From NCBI RefSeq assembly GCF_002835665.1, contig NZ_PIZV01000070.1:124001-188000 (forward strand): a DNA stretch of 64,000 bases. The letters run 5' to 3'. Positions 61,803 through 64,000 of this stretch are shown piece after piece. Each line of letters opens with the position of its first letter. Positions within the stretch are counted from its first letter, which is position 1. Source of the stretch: Chryseobacterium sp. PMSZPI. GTDB taxonomy: Bacteria; Bacteroidota; Bacteroidia; Flavobacteriales; Weeksellaceae. The position numbers and the translations under genes are program-made. A model generated the notes under the pieces. The model was given only the letters and a program-made list of their open reading frames with translations. It made no database searches and was not told the DNA's origin.

Positions 61803-63500
61803 TTATACCAGTTTCATCAAAAGAACGTCATCAATCTTATCAACTTTCACAATATTATTTTTTGTTAAAGTTTTAGACGCTTTATCCCATTTCTTACCTG
61901 ATAATTGGCTTTTTTCTTTTACTTCAGCCAACGCCATTGGCTCTTCCTGAGTATTAAGGATTTCAAGGATTACTTTCTCGTCCTCTCCCAGTTCAATTTG
62001 TGGAGTTGCTTTTTCAGGTCTCATCTGAGGGAAGAATAGTACTTCCTGGATAGAAGCGTTGTTCGTTAAGAACATAATCAATCTGTCCATACCGATTCCT
62101 AATCCTGAAGTTGGTGGCATACCATATTCCAACGCTCTTAAGAAATCCTGATCGATAAACATTGCTTCATCATCACCTCTTTCCGATAGAGCCATCTGAG
62201 CTTCAAAACGCTCTCTCTGATCAATTGGGTCATTAAGCTCTGAATAAGCATTTGCAATTTCTTTTCCACAAACCATTAATTCAAAACGCTCTGTTAAGCC
62301 TTCTTTGCTTCTGTGTTTTTTAGTCAATGGAGACATTTCGATCGGATAATCAGTAATGAAAGTCGGCTGAATAAAGTTTCCTTCACATTTTTCACCGAAG
62401 ATCTCGTCGATTAATTTTCCTTTACCCATTGTTTCGTTCACTTCAATTCCGATAGACTTCGCGAAATCATATAATTCCTGCTCAGTTTTTCCTGTAATAT
62501 CAAAACCTGTAAACTTCAGGATTGCTTCCGTCATAGAAACTCTTGGATAAGGAGCTTTGAAGTCTACTTCATGTTCACCAAATGTAGCTTTTGTAGTTCC
62601 ATTTACCTGAATAGCACAGAATTCCAATAATTTCTCAGTGAAATCCATCATCCAGTTGTAGTCTTTATAAGCTACATAGATTTCCATTGCTGTAAATTCC
62701 GGGTTGTGAGTTCTGTCCATCCCTTCATTTCTGAAGTTTTTAGAAAACTCGTACACTCCGTCAAAACCACCTACGATCAATCTTTTCAGATATAATTCGT
62801 TAGCAATTCTTAAATATAATGGAATATCTAAAGCATTATGATGTGTAATAAATGGTTTTGCCGCTGCCCCACCGGGAATAGATTGCAAAATTGGAGTTTC
62901 AACCTCAAAGTATCCCGCGTCGTTGAAGAACGTTCTCATTGCATTGAACAGTTTTGTTCTCTTCACGAAAATCTCTTTCACTTGTGGGTTTACCGTCAAG
63001 TCAACATAACGCTGTCTGTATCTTAATTCAGGATCCGTAAATCCGTCGTGAACAACACCATTCTCGTCTGTTTTTGCCTGAGGTAAAGGACGTAAAGCCT
63101 TAGTAAGAAGTGTAAAGTTCTTTACTAAAACTGTTTTTTCTCCTACCTGAGTAGTAAACAATTCCCCTTCAATACCGATAATATCACCGATATCCAAAAG
63201 GTGTTTGTATACTTCATTATATAATTCTTTATCTTCACCCGGACAAATCTCGTCTCTGTTGAAGTAAACCTGAATTTTTCCTTTAGAGTCCTGCAATTCT
63301 GCGAAAGAAGCTTTCCCTTGGATTCTGCGGGACATCAATCTACCAGCGATCTTCACCTGTTTACTTTCAGAAAAATCCTGTTTTATAGATTCTGTAGTAT
63401 CTGTAATTATATACTCATCCGCAGGGAACGCATTAATCCCCATTTCAGTAAGCTTATTCAGCTTTTCTCTTCTAATGATTTCTTGTTCTGATAATTGCAT
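61803..63500 (-). CDS. lysS: Lysyl-tRNA synthetase, class II
   Basis: The protein has 565 residues: an N-terminal OB-fold anticodon domain (about 50-150), then the class II core with motif 1 (AMRTFFNDAGYFEVETPIL), motif 2 (FRNEGMDRTHNPEFTAMEIY) and motif 3 (GLGIGMDRLIMFLT). About 60 extra residues follow the core (EDEKVILEILNTQEEPMALAEVKEKS to the end) and look like a small winged-helix appendix. This extension is longer than in E. coli LysS. It charges tRNA-Lys. The gene is monocistronic. Confidence 0.96.
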   Translation of the reverse strand: MQLSEQEIIRREKLNKLTEMGINAFPADEYIITDTTESIKQDFSESKQVKIAGRLMSRRIQGKASFAELQDSKGKIQVYFNRDEICPGEDKELYNEVYKHLLDIGDIIGIEGELFTTQVGEKTVLVKNFTLLTKALRPLPQAKTDENGVVHDGFTDPELRYRQRYVDLTVNPQVKEIFVKRTKLFNAMRTFFNDAGYFEVETPILQSIPGGAAAKPFITHHNALDIPLYLRIANELYLKRLIVGGFDGVYEFSKNFRNEGMDRTHNPEFTAMEIYVAYKDYNWMMDFTEKLLEFCAIQVNGTTKATFGEHEVDFKAPYPRVSMTEAILKFTGFDITGKTEQELYDFAKSIGIEVNETMGKGKLIDEIFGEKCEGNFIQPTFITDYPIEMSPLTKKHRSKEGLTERFELMVCGKEIANAYSELNDPIDQRERFEAQMALSERGDDEAMFIDQDFLRALEYGMPPTSGLGIGMDRLIMFLTNNASIQEVLFFPQMRPEKATPQIELGEDEKVILEILNTQEEPMALAEVKEKSQLSGKKWDKASKTLTKNNIVKVDKIDDVLLMKLV

Positions 63501-63667
63501 TTCTTATTTTTCTAAAAAGCGTACAAATTTAGGCATTTTTGAGTTGAACGTCAATTAGTTTTTTAAGAAATTTTAAAATGAAGAGGGCAAACAGTGAAAA
63601 CTTGAGGTTATAAAAGCTAAAGCGAGGGTTGAAAATGATAAGTGTAATACGAAATAAAGTGAATGTG

Positions 63668-63743
63668 AATGGTGAATTGTCAATTTGCTTCGCAGTGAAT
63701 TAATAGCAACCATTATTAAATATATAGAATATCATTCACCATT
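63668..63743. repeat. Spacer inverted repeat
   Basis: AATGGTGAAT (63668-63677) and ATTCACCATT (63734-63743) form perfect 10-base arms in the 270-base gap between lysS and rlmF. Related words (GTCAATT, ATTGACCATTGAC) lie around them, in the style of the other word-like spacers. Nothing else is seen in the gap. Confidence 0.5.
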
Positions 63744-63773
63744 GACTTACGCAATAAAATTGACCATTGACGT

Positions 63774-64000
63774 TTACATCCAATCCTTCCGCTTCTGTTG
63801 AGGAATAAACGTCCATGCTAACATGCGGCTTATCTTTTGCCCTTGAGCCATGTCGATCGTCTTAACATCTACTGTTTTTACTTTCTTCAAGATTGTTGTC
63901 AGCTTAGACAAATTATCTTTTTTTGAAACTAAACATGTAAACCAAAGCACCTGTGAAGAATAGAGAACACTTTCATGAATCATTTTAGTAATAAAAGCAA
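63774..64000 (-). CDS. rlmF: 23S rRNA (adenine1618-N6)-methyltransferase, C-terminal part (cut by window edge)
   Basis: The frame is open to the right edge of the window, giving the last 75 residues. It reads SSQVLWFTCLVSKKDNLSKL, then TVDVKTIDMAQGQKISRMLAWTF. The QVLWFT.LVSKK.NL and V..V.TI.MAQGQK.SR..AWTF blocks are the conserved C-terminus of RlmF (YbiN), which methylates A1618 of 23S rRNA. The catalytic NPP(F/Y) region lies outside the window. A Met within the visible part is not the true start. Confidence 0.85.
   Translation of the reverse strand, partial: AFITKMIHESVLYSSQVLWFTCLVSKKDNLSKLTTILKKVKTVDVKTIDMAQGQKISRMLAWTFIPQQKRKDWM

Overview
The window is AT-rich chromosomal DNA from a member of the Bacteroidota. 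It is most likely a flavobacterium of the Weeksellaceae, close to Chryseobacterium. The evidence is PorT of the type IX secretion/gliding machinery, a GLPGLI-family protein, DUF3857 and DUF2339 proteins, a 6S-Flavo-type RNA beside zapA and rny, an SDR-type L-threonine dehydrogenase, a bacteriocin-like double-glycine peptide, and repeated TAnnTTTG (-7) promoter boxes, some with TTG/TTTG about 19 bases upstream. No rRNA, tRNA, CRISPR array, transposase or prophage was found. Genes are densely packed and mostly housekeeping. The interest lies in cis-elements, one unlisted small peptide, gene relics and short repeats.

Layout. 1-3758: leftward tripartite efflux operon (araC regulator, tolC, hlyD, MFS pump), with a clear promoter and palindrome before tolC. 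3831-5331: two rightward genes (Mpo1-like/DUF962 and a DUF4349 lipoprotein), followed by a mosaic inverted-repeat element. 5768-8541: leftward RsmI-like methyltransferase, LMW phosphatase and dnaA. 8678-15202: thioesterase, pheA, a tandem pair of C1q-like secreted proteins with a pheA-tail relic between them, a DUF2339 protein and a small secreted protein. 15249-25100: rarA, yidD, lgt with an unusual N-terminal domain, nnr, mscL, a serA-like gene, a HAD protein, idi, a secreted protein, gcvT and a membrane protein. 25248-27861: a small relic, a short secreted protein, an ArsC-like protein, a thioesterase and a GLPGLI protein.

27873-31782 is the most interesting accessory stretch. A fluoride riboswitch precedes a ClC-family antiporter with fluoride-type signature residues, and a LysR regulator and a YeiH exporter follow. 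Two direct copies of a 141-bp repeat bracket the riboswitch-antiporter-LysR block. A 59-residue Cys-rich double-glycine-leader peptide with a consensus promoter lies at 31825-32004.

32183-40566: MFS transporter, rny, 6S RNA, zapA and its coiled-coil partner, porT-ubiE operon, FabH-like synthase and metallophosphoesterase. 40567-49079: GTTG-rich degenerate repeats, a degenerate polysaccharide-deacetylase-like protein, threonine dehydrogenase, a TonB receptor, gamma-glutamyltransferase and a DctA-type carrier. 49147-57686 (leftward): lipid kinase, DUF3298 lipoprotein, two DUF3857 transglutaminase-like proteins, a 130-bp palindromic element, a DUF5684 protein and gyrB. 58045-64000: cydAB, a secreted TIM-barrel glycosidase-like protein, lysS and the 3' end of rlmF.

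Gene starts were chosen partly from promoter position. Several -7 boxes lie only 4-10 bases before the start codon, which suggests very short or absent leaders. Nothing was searched against a database: family names rest on recognised motifs, and repeat and promoter calls come from reading the bases.
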